DNA of 64,000 nucleotides, from NCBI GenBank assembly GCA_035571835.1, contig DATNBU010000010.1, positions 60,800-124,799 of the forward strand, given 5' to 3'. Positions 17,210 through 25,658 of this stretch are shown here, piece by piece. Position 1 is the first letter of the stretch, and every line of letters begins with the position of its first letter. The notes beneath the pieces were generated by a model. It was not told the DNA's origin, searched no databases, and saw only the letters and a list, made by a program, of their open reading frames with translations. A program made the position numbers and the translations under genes. This DNA comes from Candidatus Limnocylindrales bacterium (GTDB lineage Bacteria; Desulfobacterota; Binatia; UBA1149; CAITLU01).

Positions 17210-18652
17210 GTGCTCTTTAACTCGCTTCATTTCGCGATCTTCTTTCCGATCGTCGTCGCGCTGTATTTCGCGCTCGCGCACGAGAAGCGCTGGATGCTGC
17301 TGCTGGCGGCCAGCCTCTACTTCTACATGGCGTGGAATCCCGCCTACGTGGTGCTGCTGCTGACCGCGACTGCGATCAACTTCTGGGCAGGAGCCCGCAT
17401 CGGAGCGTCGAGCGATCCGCGCGCGCGCAAGCTGTATCTCGTCACCGGAGTCTCGACGAGCCTGGCGATCCTGTTCTTCTACAAGTACTTCAATCTCTTC
17501 AACGAGACGTTGCGCAGCGGGTTCACGTGGGCGGGGCTGCCGTATCCAGTGTCGTCGCTCCACTTCCTGCTTCCGGTCGGAATCTCGTTCTACACGTTCC
17601 ATACGCTGACCTACACGATCGACGTCTACCGCGGGATCCAGAAGCCGGAGAACCGTTTCGGGATCTTCGCACTGTTCGTCTCGTTCTTCCCGCAGCTCGT
17701 CGCCGGGCCGATCGCGCGCTCGTCGATGCTGATGCCGCAGTTCGACGAGAGGCACGACTTCGACTACCGGCTGGCGGCCAGCGGCCTCAAGCTGATGGCG
17801 TGGGGCTTCTTCAAGAAGCTCGTCATCGCCGATCACCTGACGGCCTACGTCGACCAGGTCTACGGCGCGCCGCAGGACTTCAGCGGGCCGGTTCTGGTCA
17901 TGGCCACGGTGTTCTTCGCGTTCCAGATCTATTGCGATTTTTCCGGGTACACCGATATCGCGATCGGGTCGGCGCGCATCATGGGTTTCCGGTTGATGCT
18001 CAACTTCAACCATCCGTACGTGTCCAAGAACGTCCGCGAATTCTGGCGGCGCTGGCACATCTCGCTGTCGACGTGGTTTCGCGACTATTTCTACGTCTCG
18101 CTCGGCGGAAACCGCGTGCCCGTCCCGCGCTGGTACCTCAACCTGTTCCTGACGTTCCTCGTCAGCGGGCTGTGGCACGGCGCCAGCTGGACGTTCGTCG
18201 CGTGGGGTGCGCTGCACGGCCTCTACGTCGTGGTCGGCACGGCCACCGAGCCGCTGCGGCGAAGGATTGCCGAGGCGACGGGCCTTGCCCGCATGCCCCG
18301 GCTCCATCACACGCTGCAGCTCCTGATCACGTTCTCGCTGGTCACGCTGGCATGGGTGTTTTTCCGCGCGCGCAGTCTCGGCGAGGCCATGACGGTGCTC
18401 GCGCGGCTGCCGGTCGGAATGTCGAGCTTTCACGACCTCTACCTGGACCTCGGTGCGTACAGCTTCTGGGTATCGATCGCGTCGATCGTGGTGCTCGAGG
18501 CCGTGCAGTACTGGCAGCGAAACGGCGACGTCGTCGAATGGGTTTCCGAGCGGCCGGTGCTCGTGCGCTGGGGGCTTTACTACGCGCTGATCGTCGCGAT
18601 CCTCGTCTTCGGGGAGTTCGGCGGCCAGGACTTCGTGTACTTCCAGTTCTGA
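17210..18652 (+). CDS. AlgI-like MBOAT O-acetyltransferase
   Basis: The predicted protein has 480 aa with about 10-12 membrane segments. GTG at 17210 is used; the N-terminus MLFNSLHFAIFFPIV is the standard AlgI/PatA/DltB-like opening. MBOAT signatures are VAGPIARSSMLMPQF (164-178), YCDFSGYTDIAIG (241-253), REFWRRWHISLSTWFRDY with His283, and SGLWHGASW with the essential-type His323. These proteins move acetyl groups across the inner membrane for transfer to exported polysaccharide by an SGNH partner. Such partners lie on both sides, the next one starting 4 bp after the stop. The exact polysaccharide is unknown. Confidence 0.93.
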   Translation: MLFNSLHFAIFFPIVVALYFALAHEKRWMLLLAASLYFYMAWNPAYVVLLLTATAINFWAGARIGASSDPRARKLYLVTGVSTSLAILFFYKYFNLFNETLRSGFTWAGLPYPVSSLHFLLPVGISFYTFHTLTYTIDVYRGIQKPENRFGIFALFVSFFPQLVAGPIARSSMLMPQFDERHDFDYRLAASGLKLMAWGFFKKLVIADHLTAYVDQVYGAPQDFSGPVLVMATVFFAFQIYCDFSGYTDIAIGSARIMGFRLMLNFNHPYVSKNVREFWRRWHISLSTWFRDYFYVSLGGNRVPVPRWYLNLFLTFLVSGLWHGASWTFVAWGALHGLYVVVGTATEPLRRRIAEATGLARMPRLHHTLQLLITFSLVTLAWVFFRARSLGEAMTVLARLPVGMSSFHDLYLDLGAYSFWVSIASIVVLEAVQYWQRNGDVVEWVSERPVLVRWGLYYALIVAILVFGEFGGQDFVYFQF

Positions 18653-18656
18653 AACC

Positions 18657-19691
18657 ATGCGCGCGCTGATTCAAAGATGCCTCGTGATGGTTGCGCTCGT
18701 GGCCGTGTCGGCCGCGATCGCGCAGATCGTCATTCCTCCCGACTACGACGACTATCTCGCGATCATCGGAACCAAGGTCCACAACCTCGAGACCACGCCT
18801 TCGCCGCGCATCGTTTTTGTCGGCGGCTCCAACCTCGCGTTCGGCGTCGACAGTCCGGAAGTCGAGCGAAAGCTCGGCTACCACGTGGTCAACATGGGCA
18901 TGGGGTTCAACATGGGGCTGCGCTTCATGCTGGATCTGATCGAGCCGCGCATCCGCAAGGGCGACGTCGTGGTGCTGGTGCCCGAGTACAACCTGTTCTT
19001 CGGCCTGCTCGACGGCGACGAGCGGCTGCTCGACGTGCTCGAGCTCTACCCCGACGGGTGGCAGTACATTCACTCGCGGCGCCAGATGCTCAATCTCGGC
19101 AACAACCTGTTCCGACACGTCAAGTTCAAGGTGAACCGCGTGCTGCAGCAGATCGGGCACAAGAGCGATCCCGAGTGCATTTACTGCCCGCGTGCGTTCA
19201 ACCAGTACGGAGACATCGTCGCGCATCTCGGAAAGCCGTCGAAGGACGTCACGCGGATGTCGTTTCTGCGCTCGGCGGGCCAGGTCGACGGCGAGGCGAT
19301 CCACGTCGTCAACGACTTTGCCGCGGCCGTCGAGGCGCGTGGCGCGAGGGTCGTTTTCCTGTTTCCGTGCCTTCCGGAGCCGCACTACGAGCTCAGGCAC
19401 GCAGCCATCGAACGGCTCGAAAGCGAGCTACACGACAAGCTCAAAGTCGAAATGCCGTCCTCAGCGAAAGACTACGTTTATCCGGTCCAGGACTTCTATG
19501 ACTGGGTGTACCATCTGAATCGCGAAGGCCGCACGTTGCGTACGGCGCGGATCATCGACGACCTGCGGCCGACGATCGAAGCAGCGCGACGCGAAACCAC
19601 GGGCGATGCCGCAACGGGCGGGCTTGCTGGATCACGGACGGCCGACGCGAGCTTGTCGGCCGACGGTCAGCTGCGTCAAAAATTGCAGTGA
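18657..19691 (+). CDS. SGNH-like partner of the MBOAT acetyltransferase
   Basis: The predicted protein has 344 aa. An N-terminal hydrophobic segment (residues 5-25) gives a membrane anchor or signal. The periplasmic part has VFVGGSNLAFGVDS (Gly-Gly-Ser-Asn in place of GDS), VVLVPEYN, and a late FYDWVYHLNREGR block in the position of the usual Asp-x-x-His motif. DltD-like or AlgJ-like partners have this layout. It starts 4 bp after the MBOAT stop, so the two are co-translated. The C-terminus (about 50 residues) is low-complexity Ala/Gly/Thr. Acetyl transfer to the glycan is the likely role. Confidence 0.8.
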   Translation: MRALIQRCLVMVALVAVSAAIAQIVIPPDYDDYLAIIGTKVHNLETTPSPRIVFVGGSNLAFGVDSPEVERKLGYHVVNMGMGFNMGLRFMLDLIEPRIRKGDVVVLVPEYNLFFGLLDGDERLLDVLELYPDGWQYIHSRRQMLNLGNNLFRHVKFKVNRVLQQIGHKSDPECIYCPRAFNQYGDIVAHLGKPSKDVTRMSFLRSAGQVDGEAIHVVNDFAAAVEARGARVVFLFPCLPEPHYELRHAAIERLESELHDKLKVEMPSSAKDYVYPVQDFYDWVYHLNREGRTLRTARIIDDLRPTIEAARRETTGDAATGGLAGSRTADASLSADGQLRQKLQ

Positions 19692-19858
19692 GTTGCGCCG
19701 AATCGGCGAGGGCGAGGGGTTGCGAGCTCGTCGCACCGGCGGTCGGATGCGAAAAAAACATTGCGGGCCGGCCCGGCTTCCCTCATAGTTGCGGGGTCTT
19801 TCGGGATCGGGTGACCTTCCATCCCGGCCGACCAACGCAGAACTCGGGGGTTCTCCAG

Positions 19859-20785
19859 ATGACATCGCCTTTTTCGCGCATCGCGCTTCGCTCGATCTGT
19901 TCCGCAGCGGCTCTGGTTGCACTGACCGCCGCTTACGCGTCGGCCGATCAGGAAATGAAACCGACCGGCAAGGGCTACGGTCAGCCTGAAGTGATCAACA
20001 GTAATGGGAAGTCGGGTCTGGCCAAGCCGCCGGGCGCGGGCGGCGGAGCCGGAAACGGCATCAGCTACCACAGCGGTCCCGTCATGCTCGGGACCACGCA
20101 CATGTACTACATCTGGTACGGCAACTGGTCGGGCAACACCGCGCCGACGATTCTCACTGATCTGGCGAGCAACATGACGTCGCCGTACTTCAACATCAAT
20201 TCGACCTACTACAACGCCAGCTTCGTGCACGTGAGCAACTCGGTCACGTACAACGGCTCGGTGACCGACAATTACTCGCGCGGCAAATCGCTGTCGGATT
20301 CCGCAATCCTCGGCGTCGTCTCCGACAAGATCACGTCGGGTGCCCTTCCGAAGGATCCGAACGGCGTGTACTTCGTGCTGACGTCCGCGGACGTAACGGC
20401 GTCCTCGGGCTTCTGTTCGTACTACTGCGGATGGCACGACCACGCGACGGTCGGCGGCACCGACATCAAGTACTCGTTCGTCGGAAATCCGGACCGCTGC
20501 ATCAACGCCTGTGCTGAGCAGACCGCCGGTCCGAACGGCAACGCCGGCGCGGACGGAATGGCGAGCATCATCGCGCATGAGCTCGAGGAAGCCGTCACCG
20601 ATCCGGACCTGAATGCGTGGTATGATCAGCGCGGATATGAGAATGCCGACAAGTGTGCGTGGACTTTCGGGACGACGTACACAGTCAACGGCGCCAAGGC
20701 CAACATGAAGCTCGGCACGCGTCATTTCCTCATTCAGCGGAACTGGGTGAATGCCACCGGCGGTTATTGCGCGACGGCCTACTAG
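19859..20785 (+). CDS. EXORDIUM/phosphate-induced protein 1 (Phi-1) family secreted protein
   Basis: The predicted protein has 308 aa. ATG at 19859 follows CTCGGGGG. Signal peptide ends near Ala-Ser-Ala29. The mature part matches the EXORDIUM/Phi-1 family: ISYHSGPVMLGTTHMYYIWYG (68-88, quoted in part), YFNINSTYYN, GFCSYYCGWHDHATVGGTD (184-202) and a late IIAHELEEAVTDPD (237-250). The His240-Glu-Leu-Glu-Glu run resembles a metallopeptidase zinc helix, but the family is not proven to be proteolytic. In plants it is a secreted cell-wall/growth protein; bacterial members are uncharacterised. It lies downstream of the O-acetylation genes with a 167-bp gap and just before the large repeat array. 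Confidence 0.85.
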   Translation: MTSPFSRIALRSICSAAALVALTAAYASADQEMKPTGKGYGQPEVINSNGKSGLAKPPGAGGGAGNGISYHSGPVMLGTTHMYYIWYGNWSGNTAPTILTDLASNMTSPYFNINSTYYNASFVHVSNSVTYNGSVTDNYSRGKSLSDSAILGVVSDKITSGALPKDPNGVYFVLTSADVTASSGFCSYYCGWHDHATVGGTDIKYSFVGNPDRCINACAEQTAGPNGNAGADGMASIIAHELEEAVTDPDLNAWYDQRGYENADKCAWTFGTTYTVNGAKANMKLGTRHFLIQRNWVNATGGYCATAY

Positions 20786-20796
20786 CGTTTCGTCTC

Positions 20797-21347
20797 GATT
20801 GGTGGGCCGACCGCCGATAAGGGGCCATCTGCTGCGTTGGGATTCCGCTTCGTTCGGTCGACGTACGGGAAGTACGACTCCCTCTCTACGCGGAATCCCG
20901 CCTTGCATCTGACCCCTTCTCGACGGCCGGCTCGTGCCACGACGCTCTCGTCGCTTGATTGTTTCTCGTCTTGATTGGTGGGCCGACCGCCGATTAGGGG
21001 CCATCTGCTGCGTTGGGATTCCGCTTCGTTCGGTCGACGTACGGGAAGTACGACTCCCTCTCTACGCGGAATCCCGCCTTGCATCTGACCCGTTCTCGAC
21101 GGCCGGCTCGTGCCGCGACGCTCTCGTCTCTTGATTGTTTCTCGTCTCGATTGGTGAGCCGACTGCCGATAAGGGGCCATCTGCTGCGTTGGGATTCCGC
21201 TTCGTTCGGTCGACGTACGGGAAGTACGACTCCCTCTCTACGCGGAATCCCGCCTTGCATCTGGCCCCTTCTCGACGGCCGGCTCGTGCCACGACGCTCT
21301 CGTCTCTTGATTGTTTCTCGTCTCGATTGGTGGGCCGGCCGCCGATG
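20797..21347. repeat. Tandem array of a 176-bp hairpin-forming repeat (3 full copies plus 1 partial)
   Basis: Copies begin with gattggtg at 20797, 20973, 21149 and 21325, exactly 176 bp apart; the fourth stops after about 23 bp. Copies differ by only a few bases. Within each full copy the left half (gataaggggccatctgc ... gggattccgc) is complementary to the right half (gcggaatccc ... gcatctg-cccctt), giving an imperfect hairpin of about 130 nt whose tip is the near-palindrome cgtac-gggaa-gtacg. 176 is not a multiple of three, so frames shift from copy to copy and the open frames across it are not genes. The array begins 11 bp after the EXORDIUM-family stop. Confidence 0.95.
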
Positions 21348-21475
21348 ACGACGCACTTCGAATCGCGTCTCTCGTCGAGCGACGCGGAATGAATTGGACG
21401 AGCGTCCGATCTCGAGGGGAACGCGTATGACGAAGTGCGCCGCAGCGTCACGCTAAACGAAAACCCTCAATCCGA
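21348..21475. repeat. Spacer with its own inverted repeat between direct and inverted repeat copies
   Basis: Between the partial fourth copy and the inverted copy, gacgcacttcg near 21352 is mirrored by cgaagtgcgccg near 21433, which brackets a palindrome-rich segment. This suggests a further folded element belonging to the same repeat family. No coding sequence is supported. Confidence 0.5.
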
Positions 21476-21510
21476 GATGCAATCGAGCCGCGAGAGCGGT
21501 CGTGTGACGA

Positions 21511-21640
21511 GCCGGCCGTCGAGAACGGGTCAGATGCAAGGCGGATTTCGTGTAGTGAGCGAAGACGTACTTCCCGTACGTCGTAGCGAACGAAGCGAAA
21601 TCCAACGCCGCAGATGACCCGTTATCGACGGTCGGCCCAC
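21511..21640. repeat. Diverged inverted copy of the 176-bp repeat hairpin
   Basis: This is the reverse complement of the direct unit with substitutions. Stem segments visible here are gccggccgtcga/tcgacggtcggc (one G-U), aacgggtca/tgacccgtt, ggatttcg/cgaaatcc and the tip gacgtac-ttccc-gtacgtc. In direct copy 3 the matching segments read aaggggcca/tggcccctt and ggattccg/cggaatcc, so paired bases changed together. Confidence 0.9.
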
Positions 21641-21835
21641 CAATCGAGAACAAAACGCAGGTGAGGGGACTCGTCGAGGGAACGCATTGCTTGCGCATCG
21701 GTGTATCGCGTTGACGGGCTGCAACGCGCGGTGTCAGCATTGAGGAATCAGGTGACTCCGACGAGAGCGGTCGGTCAATCCCCTGTGTTCGGCGTCGCAT
21801 GGTTGCGGCGTCAATCCAGAACGGAGGATCGATGT

Positions 21836-22009
21836 ATGGCAGATGACAGCAGTACAGGAATTGTCGCCGTCGTGGTGATTTTTGTGATGGTTGTGGTTGG
21901 CGGATTTCTTGCGGTGCGCTCCGGAGTGATCGGAGGTGGACCGACGAAGAGCGTCGACGTTCATGTGAACGCTCCGGCGGCACCGGCGCCAGCCCCCAAG
22001 GCTCCGTAA
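21836..22009 (+). CDS. 57-aa single-pass membrane protein
   Basis: ATG at 21836 has GGAGGA at 7 bp. The protein starts MADDSSTGIV, has one membrane helix (VAVVVIFVMVVVGGFLAV, residues 10-27) and ends with an Ala/Pro tail (APAAPAPAPKAP). Small proteins of this design are common membrane-anchored modulators. No family is recognised. It stands alone between the repeat array and the convergent pentapeptide-repeat gene. Confidence 0.7.
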   Translation: MADDSSTGIVAVVVIFVMVVVGGFLAVRSGVIGGGPTKSVDVHVNAPAAPAPAPKAP

Positions 22010-22046
22010 AACAGAAACAAGGATGCACGGCACTCGCGGTGCATCC
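22008..22046 (-). terminator. Rho-independent terminator for the pentapeptide-repeat gene
   Basis: The arms ggatgcac (22021-22028) and gtgcatcc (22039-22046) form an 8-bp stem. Read on the minus strand, the stem is followed by a T-rich tail (complement of aaaacagaaacaa, 22008-22020). It lies about 40 bp after the minus-strand stop at 22087. Confidence 0.7.
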
Positions 22047-22086
22047 CGATCGGCGCTCGTCGTGCGCGAGCAAGGCTCGCAGGGGC

Positions 22087-23844
22087 TTAACGTCCCGCAG
22101 TCTTCGCCTCGGACCGCACGGCGAGCGCTTCGATGTCCTCTTTCGGAATTTCACCCATCCCTTTGCAGTCGGGTCTGTCGCGAGCGGAGAGCAGCTCGCG
22201 CGCGAGCGCGGGGCGATCTCTTGCGGGGCTTCCGAGCGCCTGCGCAACGATTCCCCTGGCGGTCGCCCTGTCGTCGCACGCGAGCTCGACCAGATACGCA
22301 ACGGTCGCGTTCGAGCTGTCGTTGCTGTCCCCCTTGGCGGCGGTGACTTCGGTGAGCTCGATCGTCGCGCCGTCCATCTTGATGCCGTCCATTGCGGCGC
22401 CGCGCAGAATGGCGCCTTTGAGCAGCGCCTTGCGCAGCACGGCGCCGGTCAGGTTTGCCGACGACAGGTCCGCACCGCGCAGGTCGGCGCCTTCGAGATT
22501 CGCATTCGCGAGATCGGCACTCCGCAGGGTCGCACCCCGCAGGTGCGCGCCGACGAACGACGCATTCTGCATCTGCGCTTCGCTGAGGTTCGCTCCGCAC
22601 AGCTTGGTCCCGTCGAAGTGTGCGGCAGTGACGCGCGCCGACTTCAGGTTGGCGCCGTTCATCGTCGCACGCGAGAACGAGCCGTACTGGACCTTGGCCC
22701 AAGACAGGTCCGCGCCGTCGAGAATCGCGTCGTCGAACATGGCCTGCTGCATCGATGCCCAACCGAAATTCGCGCCGGCCATGCGGGTGCGCTCGAGCGT
22801 GGTGTCGATGCATTCGGGCGGATCCTCGCATCCGCGGCGGGCTTCGCAGTCCTCCGGAAGCACGGCGCTGACGCCTTGAGGGCGCACGGCGCGCAGGTCG
22901 AGCTTCGGCAGCACGGCGTTGTACAGGTCGGCATAACGAAAATCGCGACCCTGCAGCGCCTGGTACGGAGTGACTTTCGACAGCACGATCTTCAGGCGGT
23001 CGGGCGGACTGTCGCGCAGCTCGTTGACATCCTCGGGCGTGAGCACGTTGGCGGTCAGCACGCGCTCGCGCAGCTCCATGTTCTGCGCGAACCACGAAGC
23101 GTTGCCTTCGGTATCCCCGGGGATGACTGCGACGAACAGCGACACGAATGCCGTCACGGCGCATGCCGCCAGCACCAGCGTCGGCACCGACAGTGCGCGC
23201 CGCAGCAGCGTTCGCGATCCCGGAACGTCCCCCGTCACGTGCCAGCGCGACCACAGGTGCGGCATCAGCACGAACAGGATCAAAGCCACGTCCGCGAAAA
23301 GAGCTGCACGATGCATCCACGTGTTGAGCGGACTGTGAAACGGCAGGAAACGGATCTGGATCCACAGAAGCAGTCCGAGCGGCAGCACGACAGTGGTGAC
23401 CCACGTGATGAATGCCGAAAGAAGGTGAAGGAACCGCGACGGCGCCTGCGCGGTCAGGTACAGCACGTAATAGAAGTTGGCGACACGCTGGCGGAGCAGC
23501 GACTGCGGCTCGGCAGGAAGCGCGGACGCTTCCTGGTCGAAACGATCGAGCTCGTTCGAAAGGATCGAAAGCTGCAGCAGCAGATCCGAGTGCAGCAGCA
23601 CGACGAGCCACGGCGCGACGCTGTAGAACCCGAACGGTCCGATGATCGGGATCTGCGCGTTGAGAAGCGGCAGCGTGACCATGCTCGACGCCCGCAGCAG
23701 CATCTCGTGCGTGGTCGACGCGACGGTGACCGCAACGTAGGCGCCCACGCTGACGAACGTCACGAAGCGCGAGCTGACGGCGGCAGCGGCATCGTTTACC
23801 GCGCGCAGGAGTTGCTCGGCGTGCTGCTCTCGTCCGTTGCTCAT
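22087..23844 (-). CDS. Membrane protein with C-terminal pentapeptide-repeat domain
   Basis: The predicted protein has 585 aa. ATG at 23844 overlaps the fumC stop (ATGA), so the two are co-translated. Residues 1-270 hold about five to six hydrophobic segments (FVSVGAYVAVTVAS, FITWVTTVVLPLGLLLWIQI, VLAACAVTAFVSLFVAVI). Residues about 310-500 are a right-handed beta-helix of pentapeptide repeats of the A(D/N)Lxx type (ADLYNAVLPKLDLRA, GANFGWASM, ANLEGADLRGADLSSANLTG). A charged C-terminal tail follows. Membrane-attached pentapeptide proteins are widespread but mostly unexplained; DNA mimicry is known only for the soluble Qnr/MfpA group. Confidence 0.85.
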   Translation of the reverse strand: MSNGREQHAEQLLRAVNDAAAAVSSRFVTFVSVGAYVAVTVASTTHEMLLRASSMVTLPLLNAQIPIIGPFGFYSVAPWLVVLLHSDLLLQLSILSNELDRFDQEASALPAEPQSLLRQRVANFYYVLYLTAQAPSRFLHLLSAFITWVTTVVLPLGLLLWIQIRFLPFHSPLNTWMHRAALFADVALILFVLMPHLWSRWHVTGDVPGSRTLLRRALSVPTLVLAACAVTAFVSLFVAVIPGDTEGNASWFAQNMELRERVLTANVLTPEDVNELRDSPPDRLKIVLSKVTPYQALQGRDFRYADLYNAVLPKLDLRAVRPQGVSAVLPEDCEARRGCEDPPECIDTTLERTRMAGANFGWASMQQAMFDDAILDGADLSWAKVQYGSFSRATMNGANLKSARVTAAHFDGTKLCGANLSEAQMQNASFVGAHLRGATLRSADLANANLEGADLRGADLSSANLTGAVLRKALLKGAILRGAAMDGIKMDGATIELTEVTAAKGDSNDSSNATVAYLVELACDDRATARGIVAQALGSPARDRPALARELLSARDRPDCKGMGEIPKEDIEALAVRSEAKTAGR

Positions 23845-25211
23845 TTCGGGGAATCCTCGTCCGCGCGCTCGGTCAGGTGGCGGAAGTCGAAAAGGCGTTC
23901 CGCCTCGTCTGCCGTGACGAGGTTCTGCTCGATTGCGAGGGCCTTGATGCTGGCGCCGTGTGCGCGCGCCTGCTTTGCCAGCTCGGCAGCGCGCTCGTAA
24001 CCGATCTTCGGCGCGAGCGCGGTTGCAGCCAGTGGGCTTTTGTCGAGTGTTTCGGCGCTTCGGCGGGCGTCCGCCGCCAGCCCGTCGATGCAGCGCTCCG
24101 CAAACAGCGAGCACGACGATGCCATCAGTGCGATCGAATCGAGAAGGTTGGCTGTCATCACGGGTATCATCGCGTTGAGCTCGAACTGGCCGCCCTGGCC
24201 GCCGAGAGCGACGACGAGGTCGTTGCCTTCGACCTGCGCGCAGACCTGGATGAGCATCTCGCACATCACGGGGTTCACCTTGCCTGGCATGATCGAAGAT
24301 CCGGGCTGGAGGTCCGGAATCACCACTTCGCCGAGCATGGCGAGCAGACGAATGTCGCCGGCGATCTTCGCGAGCGCGACGGCTGCGACTCGAAGCGCTC
24401 CCGACACGGTGACCATGTCGTCGCGCGCGGCCTGCGCTTCAAAGTGGTTGGACGCTTCTCGCAGCGCGAAGCCGAGCTCCTGCGACAGAAGCGCCGCCAC
24501 GCGCTTTCCGAAACCGGCCGGCGCATTGAGGCCCGTACCGGTTGCCGTTCCGCCGATGGCCAACTCCTCGAGCGCATGCGATGCGCGATCGATCTCGCCC
24601 GCACGTTTCTCGACCTGACGGGCATAGCCGCCGATAACCTGGCCGAGGCGCACCGGAACCGCCTCCATCAGATGCGTCCGTCCCGGTTTGACGATGGCGT
24701 CGAATTCTCCGGCTTTGGCCGACAGCGAGGCGTGCAGGCGGCCGAGCGAAGGCAGGAGCTCGCGCCGGATGGCAACGAGTGCCGCGACGTGGGCCGCCGT
24801 AGGTATCACGTCGTTGGAGGATTGACCGATGTTGACGTGATCGTTCGGATGCACCGGCGCGTAAACGCCGCGCGACGGGTTGCAGATGTTCGCGATCACT
24901 TCGTTCATGTTCATGTTCGTCGACGTGCCCGAGCCCGTCTGGAACACGTCGACCGGAAACTGCGAGTCGAATTCGCCGGCGATGATTCTGGTGCAGGCCG
25001 CGACGATGTCGCGGCGGATCGCGTCGTCGAGGCCGGGATGGGCGGTCGCGCAGGCTCGCTTCACCCGCGCGAGCGCCTCGAGGAATATGCGCGGAAACGT
25101 TCGTCCGCTGACGGGGAAGTTCGCGACCGCGCGCTGGGTCTGCGCGCCCCACAGTGCGTCCTCCGGCACGCGTACTTCGCCGAGGCTGTCCTTTTCGATC
25201 CGCTCGTCCAC
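23841..25211 (-). CDS. fumC: Fumarate hydratase class II
   Basis: The predicted protein has 456 aa, normal for FumC. GTG start at 25211. Diagnostic segments are QTGSGTSTNMNMNEV (91-105), NIGQSSNDVIPTA (127-139), GRTHLMEA (177-184) and the superfamily signature GSSIMPGKVNP (304-314). The enzyme hydrates fumarate to (S)-malate in the TCA cycle in the cytoplasm and needs no iron-sulfur cluster. It is coupled to the pentapeptide-repeat membrane protein downstream, an unexpected partner. A related aspartase is possible from motifs alone, but the sequence around 91-139 fits fumarase. Confidence 0.95.
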   Translation of the reverse strand: MDERIEKDSLGEVRVPEDALWGAQTQRAVANFPVSGRTFPRIFLEALARVKRACATAHPGLDDAIRRDIVAACTRIIAGEFDSQFPVDVFQTGSGTSTNMNMNEVIANICNPSRGVYAPVHPNDHVNIGQSSNDVIPTAAHVAALVAIRRELLPSLGRLHASLSAKAGEFDAIVKPGRTHLMEAVPVRLGQVIGGYARQVEKRAGEIDRASHALEELAIGGTATGTGLNAPAGFGKRVAALLSQELGFALREASNHFEAQAARDDMVTVSGALRVAAVALAKIAGDIRLLAMLGEVVIPDLQPGSSIMPGKVNPVMCEMLIQVCAQVEGNDLVVALGGQGGQFELNAMIPVMTANLLDSIALMASSCSLFAERCIDGLAADARRSAETLDKSPLAATALAPKIGYERAAELAKQARAHGASIKALAIEQNLVTADEAERLFDFRHLTERADEDSPK

Positions 25212-25271
25212 GTCGTGGAGCTTAGCGGGGCTGACACGGGAAGTGGACCGTTCGGCAGGCGCCGGACGCGG

Positions 25272-25658
25272 TCAGTCGTGGTAGTCCTGCCAACGCTTCG
25301 GCTGCGGCGCCGCGGCGCCGACGTTCGAGATCCGCGCCGCCGGGTAGTCGATCTTCGGAACCAGAGGCGACTTGCGATTGGCTGCGACGGCAACCACCAC
25401 CGCCGCCAGAGCGGGAATCGCGGCAATCGCGGTCAGCAGGAGCCTCATCGACAGCAGGCTGCGCGCCTCTTCGGTCATCGGCAGCAGCGCGAACAGCGTG
25501 AGCTCGAAGATCATCGATCCGAGACAGAGCAGGATCAGGCCGACCCATGGCGGGCGCGCGACCGAGCTCAGCAGGAACGACGCTATGGTGGATCGTTTCG
25601 GCGCGGTTTCATTCGGAGCGGAGTCTTCCTGCTTCGGGGTCTGCATCTGGTTTTCCAT
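25272..25658 (-). CDS. Small two-helix membrane protein
   Basis: The predicted protein has 128 aa. ATG at 25658 (MENQMQTPKQEDS); the upstream extension is Arg-rich and unlikely. Two membrane helices are seen (VGLILLCLGSMIFELTLFALL and MRLLLTAIAAIPALAAVVVAVA), followed by a polar C-terminus ending Tyr-His-Asp. No family recognised. It precedes fumC on the same strand with a 60-bp gap, so a shared transcript is possible. Confidence 0.6.
   Translation of the reverse strand: MENQMQTPKQEDSAPNETAPKRSTIASFLLSSVARPPWVGLILLCLGSMIFELTLFALLPMTEEARSLLSMRLLLTAIAAIPALAAVVVAVAANRKSPLVPKIDYPAARISNVGAAAPQPKRWQDYHD

Noticed and set aside
18657..19691. Independent lipase
   Set aside because: Its GDS serine block is altered to GGSN and it directly follows the MBOAT gene, so an acetyl-transfer partner role fits better.
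20782..21451. Several overlapping open frames of 60-130 codons on both strands across the repeat array
   Set aside because: They are translations of the 176-bp repeat. The unit is not a multiple of three, so the frames shift between copies, and none has a credible ribosome site.
20797..21650. CRISPR array
   Set aside because: The units are 176 bp, directly abutting without unique spacers, and no cas genes are present.
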